This document shows, piece by piece, positions 29,286 through 41,369 of a stretch of DNA of 64,000 bases (the first letter of the stretch is position 1; every line of letters begins with the position of its first letter). The position numbers and the translations under genes were made by a program. The stretch lies in contig CM046863.1 of assembly GCA_025617745.1 (NCBI GenBank), positions 12,034,273 to 12,098,272 of the forward strand, given 5' to 3'. Below the pieces are notes generated by a model. The model was not told where the DNA came from and made no database searches. It worked only from the letters and a program-made list of their open reading frames with translations. The DNA comes from Heliocidaris erythrogramma (taxonomy: Eukaryota > Echinodermata > Echinoidea > Camarodonta > Echinometridae).

Positions 29286-32200
29286 GTGTGAGAGTACACA
29301 AAACTAAATAAATTTGCATGTATTATTGCAGTGAAACCCAGATACAAGTAATGATAACGTGAAAGGAGTGGAATCTTAAACAAGTTTCAAAGTAGTTTTC
29401 ATCTCCATTGCCTGTGGTATGAAGCAATTTTGTTATCTGGTATGGAGGTATTTGGTATCTGGAAGTACTGTATGTCAAAGTAAAAGCACCTCTCAAATTT
29501 TAGTAGTCCTTGTGTAATTATCAAAAGCAGTAAAAAATTTTGTAACAGGCACCTATTATTTAAAGGAAAGTAGGGGTGGCAATTAATAAGGGGAACTTCC
29601 TCAGGTGAAAAGGGCACACTCCTGCCTCTCCCCCCCCCCCCCCCCCCCAAAAAAAAAACGAAAAATAGCTAGACGTGACTTCACGGAGACGAATACAGTG
29701 ATCCGCAGCATCCGACAGCGATCTTATGATGATGATCATCATCATCGTTATCTTCTTAATTGGGGAATCCTTGATCATGACTGTATATTTAGAAAATTGC
29801 GTGTTGGTATAAAACTCAATCCATGACCCGAGCCGTTTGAAAGGAAAATTTCACCTTTAAATTTACATTTAAATTTACATTTAATTTCCCATTACCATAA
29901 TCAAGATTGGGTTGTATGATTTGATCGTCTCCTGAATGAAAAAAAAAATGGTTGTCAAATTTGCGAAAGAACAATAATATTAAAAATCATATTCAACTTT
30001 GGGAGCAAATTGAGCGAGGACAACCGAGATACAACCAAAAGAACATTGTCAAGACAAAAATAAAAAGGAATTGACCTTCCATAGCCATAACACGTAAAAC
30101 GAAAATTTCTGAGATGTAGCCTTTAATCGTATTTTTTAACTATGATCCCGTCATTTAATTGAAAAAAATGGTTGGCACTCTTACGACAGAAAATCGTCTC
30201 AGCTTACAACATACTGAAATTGGGGAGAAAATCGACCACGAATTACCGAGATAGACTAAAAGAATGTGCAAACAGTGACGTCATAGATGCACGAATGGAA
30301 TGAATGGAAATCGTTAAGGATTGTTACCAACAGAAATAATAATAATTGAGTAAGGTTATGGTCATGAGGACATGACCAATGATCATGAAAACTTTCATGA
30401 TGATTGGAGTTGCCGATGTTGAGATAATCGTGTTGCAAGAAATGGGGAGAATAAAACGGATATAAACAAAGATTCCGACAATCTCAATAGGTGATCCTAA
30501 TAAAGAGAAAGGGTGCTATTGAAAAATAAATGAGGCGATTTTGAAGTGAAAAGGAGCACTTATGGAAAAAAAGGGGGGCACTATTATACAATTGAAAGGG
30601 TAATACATTTTTACGACTTGAAAAAGGGGGGCATTGTGCCCCCCCCCCCCCCCCCCCCGCAGGGCCGGCTCTTCATATCCCGAGTACTCATGTTCCGAAT
30701 AAGCGTACACACAGCATAAATAAATCACAAAGCATATGTTTAATTTTAAAAAACAATGCATTTTAATGGCCTTCCTCAGTAAATGTGCTTCTGTCAATAA
30801 AAATGCTAAAAAGGCCCGAATCCGACATTATGGGGAACATAATATGTATAACTATACAGTCTCTTCTTGCAATGTGTGTGATTTCCTACAATGCAATATC
30901 TGGTAAGGCCTATAATAGCAAACAAAATTTGTGTAGTTTCACTACGTTTGACAAAAAATATGCATAATTTTGGACCATATGTGAAAGAGACAATTAGATT
31001 CAACCTTGCAAAGTGACTGTTTGGCTATATCATTAATTATATTGTTTTATCACACAATTTATAATTTAACGATTGCTAGCAATTTCCGCTCATTAGTATT
31101 GCCTATGTTTTTTTTTCTCAGTTACCAAATTATGCTAGATTGATAATCCAGGTTCCATCAATATAATACAACTTCCGTTACACACCGCTATTTTAAATCT
31201 TCGGTTTTCTTGTAAAATTTGCAAGGTTGAATGGAGATTATCATATATGGTATATTGGCCCGAGTTTTAATTTCCTTTAATTTTTGGTTTATAATTATAC
31301 AGTTACTGTTTTATCAATTTGTATGTGTATCATTTACCTTGTACAATCATTTGTAATTCAGCCTCTGGCTGCAAGGAATGATTTTTAATGTATGAATAAA
31401 GACCATTATTAATACCTGAAGTGCACGTAGGCTAACAACAATTTAACAAAGCGGCGTTCAGCTTCTAACAGTTACTGACAGTATACAGGATGTAATTACT
31501 GATGAGCATACTTCCCATCATATGCAATGGCAATATTATTGGTATCACTGGTAAAAGCAACTCTATTTCCGTTTTAGGATATATCTGCTGTAAGTATTCC
31601 TAACTCGGATTAATCTCAGACCATCAAAGAATTGCTAATGTGGACACCTACAAGCAAAACCCGCGCTAGCCTTTATTCTAAATGAGACACAGGCTGGTAT
31701 ATGACAGTTAAAGTAGAACTGCAAAGAAAATTACAACTATGCACAAATTATAGTATATGTTTATGCTAGAAGCTTGGAGATGAACAAATGTGTAAAACTT
31801 TGGCTCGTTACACATCGGTGAATGCAAAAAGCGCAAAGAGAAAACTCATACCATGGTTGCGGTAATGCGAGCACTTCGGAGGAATTCGGGAAAATTCGGC
31901 GATGTTTTCACTGACGTCATGAAATGGACCAATCTAACGGTAGCAGACGACGTGTCGTAGCAAAAGCAAAGATCATAAGTGCATTCATTGCTACTGAAGA
32001 AGAGGTTAATGTACTTCAAATTTGCCTAATTGTGATATTATTGGGAAGAGAAGGTGCCACTGCACCCTGCTATACCAGTGTCCGGCTTAGAAACATTCAC
32101 TGGAAAGGCATATTTAAGGTTTTAGAATGCAAGTGCGTCGCAATTTCGAGTTTAAAAAGCCTGCCTATAACAATGGACACTAACTATGATTGAACAGCAA

Positions 32201-33004
32201 ATGACCCGGCTGCTTGCATAACTCAAATAGTAGTAAAGCGTAGCGATTGCTGACAACAACTTTGGCCGAAGTGTTCGGGGCGGGCAATTGCATGAGAGAC
32301 ATGGAATTTCATCTTTTATTTCATAGATTATCGTTACTGCGGATGTTTTAAAAGCAGATCATTCAAATGACAGGGGAAAGCGTTACATTCTCTTCGCATT
32401 TGTATGACATACACTCCCGCTAAATATCAATAAAACTCTCACCTACGAAAAACAAGTACACTGGAGAATGTGCATTGTCTATAGGACATAGTCTGCTTTT
32501 GTTAGCTGTGTCCATTCAGTGACGTCACAAATATCAGCCGTGTTCGGCGAGTTTCGGTAGGTTTTTCAAATGGAAAGGGGATTGTATTTTTCTCGCTTTA
32601 TGTTACACAAGTCTTTTCCGTGAGGTCGGGAAATGTAATTACTGGGGTTGGCATGAACTCTTTTTGCAATATCACGAAATATTATTCATGTTTAGTATCT
32701 TTGCATGGCTACTTTAAGGTCCCATGTGTTTTGTTTGTTTGTTTCTAATCCAAACCTGATTAAGTTAAGCTCAAAGTGGTTCTGATGATGATTGGCCTAT
32801 TTTCTCAAGGAGAATTATTTTCTTTCCAATGATAAGGCCTAACAAAAGTATCAATTATATAAACCATGTTGCATGATGGGCATTATGCTTTTCCGTTTTG
32901 TTTTTGTGTTTTTTATACTAATTTTACAAATTTGACCAATAATGCAACGTGTATAAACAAGAAGAATTCAGAATTATTAACACTCGAATTGTATATAGGT
33001 AGCT
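29286..33004. other. Mostly unremarkable non-coding stretch
   Basis: No gene recognised. Poly(C) runs lie at about 29629-29648 and 30639-30658, the second followed by GCAGGGCCGGCTC, which resembles a hAT-type end. Around 31890-32580 two CRE-like TGACGTCA/GTGACGTCAC sites lie in roughly inverted surroundings (CACTGACGTCATG near 31909, GTGACGTCACAAA near 32520), perhaps the arms of a decayed foldback. Confidence 0.4.
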
Positions 33005-33042
33005 AACTCCAGGGAGCTCCCCCGCGAAGCTCCCTTGAGTTA
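33005..33042. repeat. 38-bp hairpin insert with 10-bp direct repeats
   Basis: The hairpin AACTCCAGGGAGCTCCC / GCTCCCTTGAGTTA sits between two exact copies of ATAGGTAGCT (32995-33004, 33043-33052). It looks like a very small insertion with a target duplication. Confidence 0.55.
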
Positions 33043-33071
33043 ATAGGTAGCTAGATTAGCAAATACCTTAA

Positions 33072-33966
33072 AGGAGAATTAACCTCAAACAATAAAGACG
33101 ATAGTGTTGAAAGGTGTTATTTATTCCTACTTGTTAGACTATATGGCTTCGCGTCAAAATATACGAGATCGATACGAATCAAGATTTTCTGAGCAAAATT
33201 TATCATCTGCTAGCAATATGTATCGTCTGCTAGCAATACATGGGGGCTGCCATTTTTTTATGTGTACAAGAAGATTTTCTTAATCCAAATGCCCAATTGC
33301 CTTTTTCAAAATTAAAAACCCATTTGAGATAAAAAATATAGAATAGATATGTCAATTTATTTTTAAACTGAAGATTTCCTTATATATTTCTGTTGAAAAT
33401 CGATATTCGCTTAATATAAATCTATTTTCTAGATACTGTGACGCAATGGACGGAGCAAATTAATTCAAATTTTATGGATGCTTCTTCCCTGAGCATCTAT
33501 AGCAGCAAACTATGCATTCACCTGCTTTCGGATAATGGGACTTGAAAAGTCAGAATGCATGCTGCATACTGCTCTGTTTGGCAAACCCAAGAAAATAGAT
33601 TTTTGTTAAGCAAAACCAGACAATTTAAAAGTATCATTATAAAGATTTAATTTTTATAAATCATGTAAACACCCACTTTATATTTTTCGTCACATATGGG
33701 ATTTTAGGTAATGAAGAAAAGCAATTTAGGTCTTGGATTCAAAATATCTTCCTGACCGGAACATTTCTCAATGGTTCATGTACAAATCCAAATCAGCAAG
33801 AAAATGGCAACCCCCATGTAAATGAGTAGGAGACGATACCGGGTGTTGGAATATCTTTATTTATACCCTTTTCTGATATCTTATTAGAAAATGATTTAGG
33901 CCAATAAGTAGGAATATATTACACCTTTCAATATAAGTAAATTTGTACTCAGGGGTTAATTCTCCT
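33072..33966. mobile_element. TTAA-flanked foldback MITE
   Basis: TTAA at 33068-33071 and 33967-33970. Ends AGGAGAATTAACC and GGTTAATTCTCCT. The arms continue imperfectly for about 190 bp (TTGAAAGGTGTTATTTATTC and its inverse, CATGGGGGCTGCCATTTT and its inverse). 895 bp, no ORF. The end is related to that of the element at 24766-25354. Confidence 0.78.
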
Positions 33967-34123
33967 TTAAGAAAAACAAAACGGCTTAAATACAAAGGCC
34001 TAACGTTTTGAGTGAACACTTGGAAACTAAAAAAAAAAACACTTTTCTCCAGAGGGCAATCATTCGAAAGTTCTTGTATAATTTACGTATCAATCTTCAT
34101 TCTGAATGATATAATCTCGTTAC

Positions 34124-34160
34124 ATAAAGTGGCAATATCACGGTCATATTGCCACTTTAT
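34124..34160. repeat. Perfect 15-bp stem hairpin
   Basis: ATAAAGTGGCAATAT (34124-34138) and its exact inverse (34146-34160) with a 7-base loop, about 270 bp beyond the end of the transposase pseudogene. A possible transposon end or MITE remnant. Confidence 0.6.
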
Positions 34161-34428
34161 AACAAAAAGTTTATAACAAATAAAGAACAAGCTTACTGTA
34201 AAATCAGATGATATTTATTTCGATATAATATTATTATGTTGATATTTAATCACCCTTCTGGATATGTATGTAATACTCAAAATCAACACAAGTCGACTCG
34301 TCCACATTCAGTAAGGTGGAACATCGTAAATTATTGAGGAACTAAACATATTGACAGTTTTTCAAAATCAGGCTGAAGTCTCTGATCTCAAGTTCTCAAC
34401 CATGCCAAATTTCTCTACTATTGTGAAT

Positions 34429-35567
34429 TTAATATACGTTCTTAATAGAAAGCAACAGCATTTTAATCAAAATGTCGATCAGACAAAGTAGCATTTGTGT
34501 GGCTTCTTCGGGGGAATTTGGCATCGCAAAGTGATCCACATTGTTTCCAATGAGTTCCGAAAGTCCACCAGCTAAGGCTGGGGAGCATCCATACTTGGGA
34601 GGCTCATCGCAATAGATGCGTTTTACCTCCTCAATATTGTCATCAGAAAATCGCAACGGAAATTTATAGTCCCTTGATCCGTATACTTCTGGTAGGAAAT
34701 AGAGTACGTCGGGTTTTCCACTTGGGCATTCAAGGTTTCTTTGACTGCGAATTCGATGTTGATTCCACATTTCGGCTGCACGAGTGAAGTCTCTCTGAAT
34801 TAAGTCAGTAAAACAGAATCTAATACATTCAATGTGAACGTCGTTAATGTATTATCCACTATAATCCACTGTCCCGAAGGTCTTTCATATAATTGACCCA
34901 AAAGCGAGAACAAAGGTTTTGGAAGTATGACCAAAAGGCCTCAATACGCTGATTTGCCACGGATCTGCCATACAAGAAACTTCTTTCGCCGCTCATTTCA
35001 TCACGGTCGTTGAATCTTAACGCTGTTTGAATGACTCTAAGCACAGAGTTCTCTGTTCCCCTATCAGCACGATGACTCTCGGTACTCCGTTAATTTTCTG
35101 CACGTACTCCAAAAAGAATTGCGCTACGTATCTGGGATTTTTATTGCTGCGACCCACTTTCATCCACAAAAGTCTTCTGGAGAATCCATCTATTGCAGCA
35201 TGGACTGATACCCCGTAAGGTTTTATTTGTCCCATCCGTCGACAATGAATCAAGTAATTCGGACCTTTATTGGAGTATTGGCGACGTCGAAATGCTCTGA
35301 CAGATCTCGCATCCACTCTTTCAGGCTCTAAAACTCGAAGAATTATTCTCACAGTTTCTTGTGATACGTGTAAGTGGTAACGTGTGGTTAACACCCGCCA
35401 CATAAAACGGTAACCCATCGAACCACCTGAAGCATTCATAACACGTTGTACAGCATCAACCACATCTTCTAACGGTGACTGCTCCGACGTCGAAGTCTCA
35501 ACCGTCTCAAAACACGCCGTAAATGACGAAGACTTATTATTATACTATGCCTTAAATACAAAAATCC
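34429..35567 (-). pseudogene. Integrase-core (rve/DDE) transposase pseudogene
   Basis: Read on the minus strand from the gap: an N-terminal helix-turn-helix-like part (IIISLRHLRRVLRRL), then SMGYRFMWRVL, and the rve core with first Asp in HAAIDGFSRR. The second Asp (RADRGTEN) is readable only after a one-base shift near 35075-35085. The Glu in NQRIEAFW is in the next frame. Then comes a C-terminal domain (CIRFCFTDLIQRDFTRAAE, later YFLPEVYGSRDYKFP). Besides the first shift there is another near 34860 and an in-frame TAA near 34843. I recall this family as integrase-core proteins of fish, cnidarians and molluscs, perhaps IS3EU-type transposons; the superfamily is uncertain. Upstream sequence is lost in the gap. 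Confidence 0.75.
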
Positions 35568-36067
35568 NNNNNNNNNNNNNNNNNNNNNNNNNNNNNNNNN
35601 NNNNNNNNNNNNNNNNNNNNNNNNNNNNNNNNNNNNNNNNNNNNNNNNNNNNNNNNNNNNNNNNNNNNNNNNNNNNNNNNNNNNNNNNNNNNNNNNNNNN
35701 NNNNNNNNNNNNNNNNNNNNNNNNNNNNNNNNNNNNNNNNNNNNNNNNNNNNNNNNNNNNNNNNNNNNNNNNNNNNNNNNNNNNNNNNNNNNNNNNNNNN
35801 NNNNNNNNNNNNNNNNNNNNNNNNNNNNNNNNNNNNNNNNNNNNNNNNNNNNNNNNNNNNNNNNNNNNNNNNNNNNNNNNNNNNNNNNNNNNNNNNNNNN
35901 NNNNNNNNNNNNNNNNNNNNNNNNNNNNNNNNNNNNNNNNNNNNNNNNNNNNNNNNNNNNNNNNNNNNNNNNNNNNNNNNNNNNNNNNNNNNNNNNNNNN
36001 NNNNNNNNNNNNNNNNNNNNNNNNNNNNNNNNNNNNNNNNNNNNNNNNNNNNNNNNNNNNNNNNNNN
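35568..36067. other. Assembly gap, 500 N
   Basis: Exactly 500 N, probably a placeholder size. It removes the 5' part of the transposase pseudogene. Confidence 0.98.
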
Positions 36068-37071
36068 CCCACGCCGATGAAATCGGCAGGGTTATGTAAA
36101 GGGCTCCGTATGTTTGTTTGGTTTTTTTTTTGTTTGTTTGTTTGTTTGTTTGTTTGTTTGTTTGTGTACAAGATAACAAGAGAACGGGTGAACGGATTTG
36201 CACCAAATTTTCAGGGGAATGTTCAGAAAAGTGACAGGAAAGAATCGATTAGATTTTGGTGATGATTGGTTGACCCCTGCAAATTCTGTGTGACCTTGAA
36301 CTTTTGACCCTGTAGTAAAGTATAGGAACTTCAGTTCAGAGAGTGACAGGATAGAAACTAGAAAGTTTGATGACCCCAAACTTCGCCTGCCGATGCAGAA
36401 TATATTTTGGTCAATCAAAACACTCATTACTTCGTCTCACCAAAAATCTATTTCAGGTTTATGAATTTTAGAAGACTTTTAGACCCATTATTTGCTATTT
36501 CACTTCAAATCCGCACGAGCCTGCAATGAATATTCAAAGCCAACGTATCCCAGCAACAAGGGATTTTTCGCGCGCTTGAACTGTACTCTCGTATGCGAAA
36601 TCGAAAGCGGCTAGGTATACGGTATATACGTATAGCCTAGCACGTCTAATTTCTCCTATTTCTTATCTTCTGTGCATTTCTGTTTATTTTCCCCGGTTCT
36701 TTCCACTTTGTTGTGGAAGTTTTTGTGAATTTGTGTTTATTTTATCCTGGTGGACGTGTTAGTACGTGATTTTAATTGTTTTCGGTGAAATTCTGGTGCG
36801 TTTGTTCGACGTGTGTGAGTCTATCGCACTCGCGAGGTCGCGTTGTGTTGATCTGAGTGAGTGGCTGAGTAGCTGTAGTGTACGTACGTACGGCTGACTG
36901 TAGTACTGAGTGAGTAAGCTCTGTGCCTCGCATGCATGCACGTCATTTTCAAGTCGAGATCCAACTTCTTTTGTCGTCATATTTATTTTATTCCAAGCCC
37001 GATGAAAAAAAACAACAACCCGAATTGCAATGTAAAGATAGAACATGAATACATTTACTAAACACTGACAT
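36068..37071. other. Non-coding stretch with TTTG microsatellite
   Basis: Holds (TTTG)n at about 36130-36163 followed by an interspersed-repeat-like text (GAACGGGTGAACGGATTTGC). A GTACGTACGTACGG stretch is near 36880. No gene seen. Confidence 0.5.
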
Positions 37072-37079
37072 GACTGAAC

Positions 37080-37264
37080 CAAGGCCGTACGCAGCGGGGA
37101 GGGGGGGGGGGGGGGGGGGGGGGGGGCAGTTGCCCCCCCCCCCAGAAATTTCAAATTTCATACTTTTTTTTAATCGGGTTTTAGACTTCAAAGTATGGGT
37201 TCCTTTGAAAGCGATCATCTTGCCCCCCCCCCCCCCCAGGAAAAAAATTCTGCGTACGGCCTTG
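37080..37264. mobile_element. hAT-type MITE with exact 8-bp duplication
   Basis: 185 bp. Ends CAAGGCCGTACGCAG and CTGCGTACGGCCTTG are perfect inverted copies, and GACTGAAC flanks both sides (37072-37079, 37265-37272). The interior carries a G-run, C-runs and AATTTCAAATTTCA. Confidence 0.9.
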
Positions 37265-38014
37265 GACTGAACACTGAATACAAATTGCTAACATTTTTTT
37301 TCTCACCACGCCACGCTCTCTGACATGTCTAATCAATTACTTTTAGGGGAGGGATGTTTCAATAATAAAATATCTTTTTCAGAAGAATTTTTTCAAGGGT
37401 GGGGACACACAAAGCTATGACCTGGATATGGCAAAATTGGTTGTGGGGGGGGGGGGGGGGGGAGATGTGCCTCTTGTTATCCCCTTTGAATGGCTACTGC
37501 TTACAAAAATAATCGCAACAAAACAAAACCTATTGGGTTAAGGCGTGGGTCTGCCGCCTTTGACGGCCTTTCTAGTTGTACATAGATTTGTTTTGATTTT
37601 ACATCAGTTATATTAGTTGTTTTCTTTCCCAAAGTGAAATCAGTTCCAGAATTATTTTTTTCTTCCATTGTAATATTATTTTTCCAGCAAAAGGGTAAAC
37701 AGGCATAAAAGTGCTTGACCTTTTCAATGTCATTCACTTCTACACCTAAATCAACAAAATGTCTGTCACACTTTAGTTAACAATCGTTTTCCAGAATATG
37801 TTTTTAATTTGTAAATTCTTTGTCGTACAACCTCATATCGTATATACAACTTCCTTTTTATCGAATAAGCTTATTGTTGAAAATTACCACATCACCAATG
37901 TCTATACTCCTTATATGTCTCGTATTCACCCAATATTCTAATAAATCCATATACATGTACAATTGTGGAGCTGTCACTTTTAATAAACCTGGTATATAGT
38001 CACATGAAAATATA
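37265..38014. other. Non-coding stretch
   Basis: No gene. A G-run lies at about 37445-37462; the rest is AT-rich. Confidence 0.4.
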
Positions 38015-38400
38015 CATTTAGCGGCGAGCCGATTTTTTTTTTTGCTATTTTGAACCCCCATAAATTATGTTTTCCTGGCATCTACTAACGCAATGGAGAC
38101 CATAAAAAGCCGCGAAGCGGCGAGCCGATTTTTTTTTTCTATTTTGAACCCCCGTAAGTGATGTTTTCCTGGCATCTACTAACGCAATAGAGACCATAAA
38201 AAGCCCCGAAGCGGCGAGCCGATTTTTTTTTTCTATTTTGAACCCCCATAAGTGATGTTTTCCTGCATCTACTAACGCAATGGAGACTATAAAAGGCCGC
38301 GGCAAGCGGCGAGCCGATTTTTTTTCTATTTTGAACCCCCATATAGTATGGTTTTCCTGGCATATACTAACGCAATGGAGACCATAAAAAGCAGTCCATG
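38015..38400 (-). repeat. ~95-bp tandem repeat, four copies
   Basis: GCGGCGAGCCGATTTTTT recurs at 38021, 38117, 38211 and 38306. Each is followed by TATTTTGAACCCCC and ACTAACGCAATGGAGAC. A poly(C) block and GTAGATCCGCCACTGG (a hAT-like end, reversed) follow at about 38497-38536. Confidence 0.85.
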
Positions 38401-38539
38401 ATAACGTGTGGGTCTGGACATATTATGATGGCGTTTTTCCATGCACATTAAAATTTTACTTGGCAGCCCAAGGGGGGCGGGGTTTAAACCCCCTAACCCC
38501 CCCCCCCCCCCCCCCCCCCGTAGATCCGCCACTGGATAT

Positions 38540-39633
38540 CTATTAAGGAATCGCACCTGAAATTGCATCATGTGCACTATAAGTTCCAAACACTTTCTTT
38601 CATACAAGTACAAAAAAAGTTCCACTGGCTAGTATGCTGAATGCATACTATTTCATAAGAGATTTGACGTTCACACTTATTTTTGATATACGCTTTTATT
38701 GAACGATCTTCAAGATGACAGCTAATAGCTGATGAATTATAAAAGCATAATTCAAATATACATAAGACAAGAATGATAAAGGATACACAGCAAAGGCAAT
38801 AGGCCTTGTAATCCAGTCAAAAGTGGGAGTTATAAACTGAGGCAGACTCAGAGAACCCTAGATCGAGTCTGAGTCACGTCTTCTAGATGGTGATATTAAA
38901 GGTCGGTCCCAGACGTAATAATCATATCTGAATATTGATACACGTCTGTAAAAAAACCAATTCAACATTTCCAAATGGATAAATAAACAATGTGAGGTCA
39001 TTCAACTGCATCAGACGACTAGGAAGACAATGTGATTAAATTTTGAAGTAGGTCAAAACTGAAGGGTCACAGAGGCCAAGTTATTGTGAAATTACATCGC
39101 GATATCTTTAAAAAAAAAGGCGGAGGCATAATAGGCAGTCGCATTAATCTTGTTGATATATAGATACGAAGAACTAGGCGTTGTGGCGTGCGCCTGTAAT
39201 CCAGCAAATAGTGAAGGTTATAAACCGATTCGACTCGGAGGACATTGTACCAGGGAAAAAAATACACGAGGGCTAAAGGCAATTCACCCCCCCCCCCCCC
39301 AATGTAAACAAAGAAATAGCCCTCGCAAGTTGCAAAAGAGCCCCCATAAATTGCTATTATGTTCAATACAAAATGGAATTTGGAATGAAAAGAAGTACGA
39401 AAATAGCCCTGATACAGAAAAATATATTTTTGTCCCTGACTCCCTGCTTTGTACCCTTTTAATTCTTTTGAAATCTTTTCAGTAATTCAGTCATATCAAA
39501 CAAAATATAGACAAAATATTTATGAAACTCACCCAATGAATAGACAACATCCTAACGAAAATAAAGATGTAAAAGAAGTGGCAAATCCAAACCAATGTTC
39601 GATACGATAAACATTCGATTGCACCCCTGTCCC
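38540..39633. other. Non-coding stretch
   Basis: No gene recognised. C-run at about 39286-39300. Two lines near 38816-38875 and 39185-39245 (GTAATCCAG, GTTATAAAC, GACTC) look like diverged copies of one repeat. Confidence 0.35.
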
Positions 39634-41010
39634 CCCGTCCTTTTTTTTGTTCTTCCTCTGTTTTATTACTTTTCTCTCAGGCTCCTTTTCTGTCTTTCTT
39701 TCTTTTTTTTTCATTTCCCTTTCCTTTCTCTCTCTCTCTCTCTGATCCATCTGCACCAGCGTACCTTGTTCGGGGGAAAACCCGATCTTCCATTCTTCTC
39801 CTCTTTTCTTTCCTTCTGTTTATTTTATTTCCTACTCTCTCTTTTCTTTCGATCCCTTTCCCGTCTCTCTCTCTATCGTTTTGGTGGGGGGGGGGGGGGG
39901 GGGGGGGTGGGGAAAAGGCCCGATTATTTCCCCTTATAGAAATATCTTTATTAAATATTGCTTTTGACTTTGCAATACTTTATAAACAAATTAATAACAA
40001 CAAAATACTGTACATAATAGAATTAACAAACAAACCATTTTTATTATACAGCACATATAGCAAAACTAGCTTACAGCAAAATTATGTTCACCCATCTGTT
40101 ATCAAATGAGATGTAATTTTTATTCTTAAATTTTAACATATAGATATTCAGAATGGTAATGCCTTTGATAAGCATTTAAATTACTTTATTGATAGTAAGC
40201 TTCTTTTTTCATTTCCAGGAATCTTACTTCCCTTCTGTTCTTTTCTTTCTTATTCCTCCGCGTTTTCCTTCCCTTTATATCCTTTTTTTCCCCCTTTCAC
40301 CCTGCTCTGTTTTTTTCTTTTCTTTTCTTGGAGATGGGGAGAGACAACGTGGGAGCAAGGCCCTTTCGGCCTACGACCTCCTTCCCCCTTCCCCCTTTTC
40401 CATTTTCTTCTCCCTCTTTTTCACCCTTTCTTTCATCTATACCTTTTCCTTCCTTCTCCTTTTTTATGGAGGGAGGGGGGGGGGGGGGTGGAACCGTGGA
40501 AGGCCCTTTTGGTGCCCGGCATCCTTCTTCCGATTTTCATTTTGTCTTCCTACTTTTTCCTTTTCTCTCCTCTCCCCCTTTCCCTTCTCTCTCCTCTCCC
40601 CCTTTCCCTTCTTTTCCTTCTCTCTTTCCCTCTTTGTTCTTTCTATTTTCCTTCCTGCTCCTCTCTTACTCTCCCTCTCTTTGCGGGGGGGGGGGGGGGG
40701 AGGGGAAACCACAGGCCCCCTGCACTCCCCCCCCCCCCCCACTTTTTCTTCCCCTTTCATTTCAATGTTTTTTTTTCTTTTCCCATTCTCTCCTCTTCCC
40801 CTTCCCTTCCTTCCCTCTTTTTGGCCAGGGAGGGGGAGGGGGAGGGAGAACGGAAAGGCAAGGTCCTTTCGGCCCCCGGCCTTCGCGCTTCTTCCTCTTT
40901 TAATTTTTTCTTCCTTTTTCACTTTTCTCTCCTCCCTCCCTTTCTCTTCTTTTCCTTCTCTCTTTCCCTCCTTTTTCTTCTTTCTACTTTCCTTCCTGCT
41001 CTCGCTCTCT

Positions 41011-41041
<31 letters not shown>

Positions 41042-41340
41042 AGCAACAGGCAACACTACACCCTGGGAGGTAAGGCCCTTTCGGCCCGGACTCCTTCCAC
41101 TTTTTTCTGTCATCCCCCCCCCCCCCCCCACCTTCATTCTTTTTGGGCGCGGGGGGAGGCAAGGCCCTTTCGGCCCCCGGTCCCTTTCTTCCCCTTTTCA
41201 AATTTTGTTGTTTTTGTTGTTGTTGTTCTTCTTCTTTTCCTTTTCTCTCCTCTCTCCCTTTCCCTTCTTTTCCTTCTCTCTTTCTCTCTTTCCCTCTTTT
41301 TTTTGGGGGCCGGGGGGGGGGGGGGGGCGGGCCCGCCCCC
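39634..41340 (+). repeat. Pyrimidine-rich tract with repeated poly(G) blocks
   Basis: Plus strand almost only C and T in two blocks (39634-39885 and 40200-41310), apart from an AT-rich piece at 39940-40195. Six or more cores of AAGGCCCTTTCGGCC follow poly(G) runs (near 40360, 40500, 40860, 41070, 41160), 100-250 bp apart. The strand bias keeps several long frames open, but their Pro/Ser/Phe and Gly runs are not proteins. Confidence 0.8.
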
Positions 41341-41369
41341 CCCCCCCCCCCCCCCCGGATCCGCGCCTG

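Noticed and set aside
31924-32193. 89-codon frame near CRE-like sites
   Set aside because: No recognisable domain, no supported splice borders, and low confidence in the surrounding foldback.
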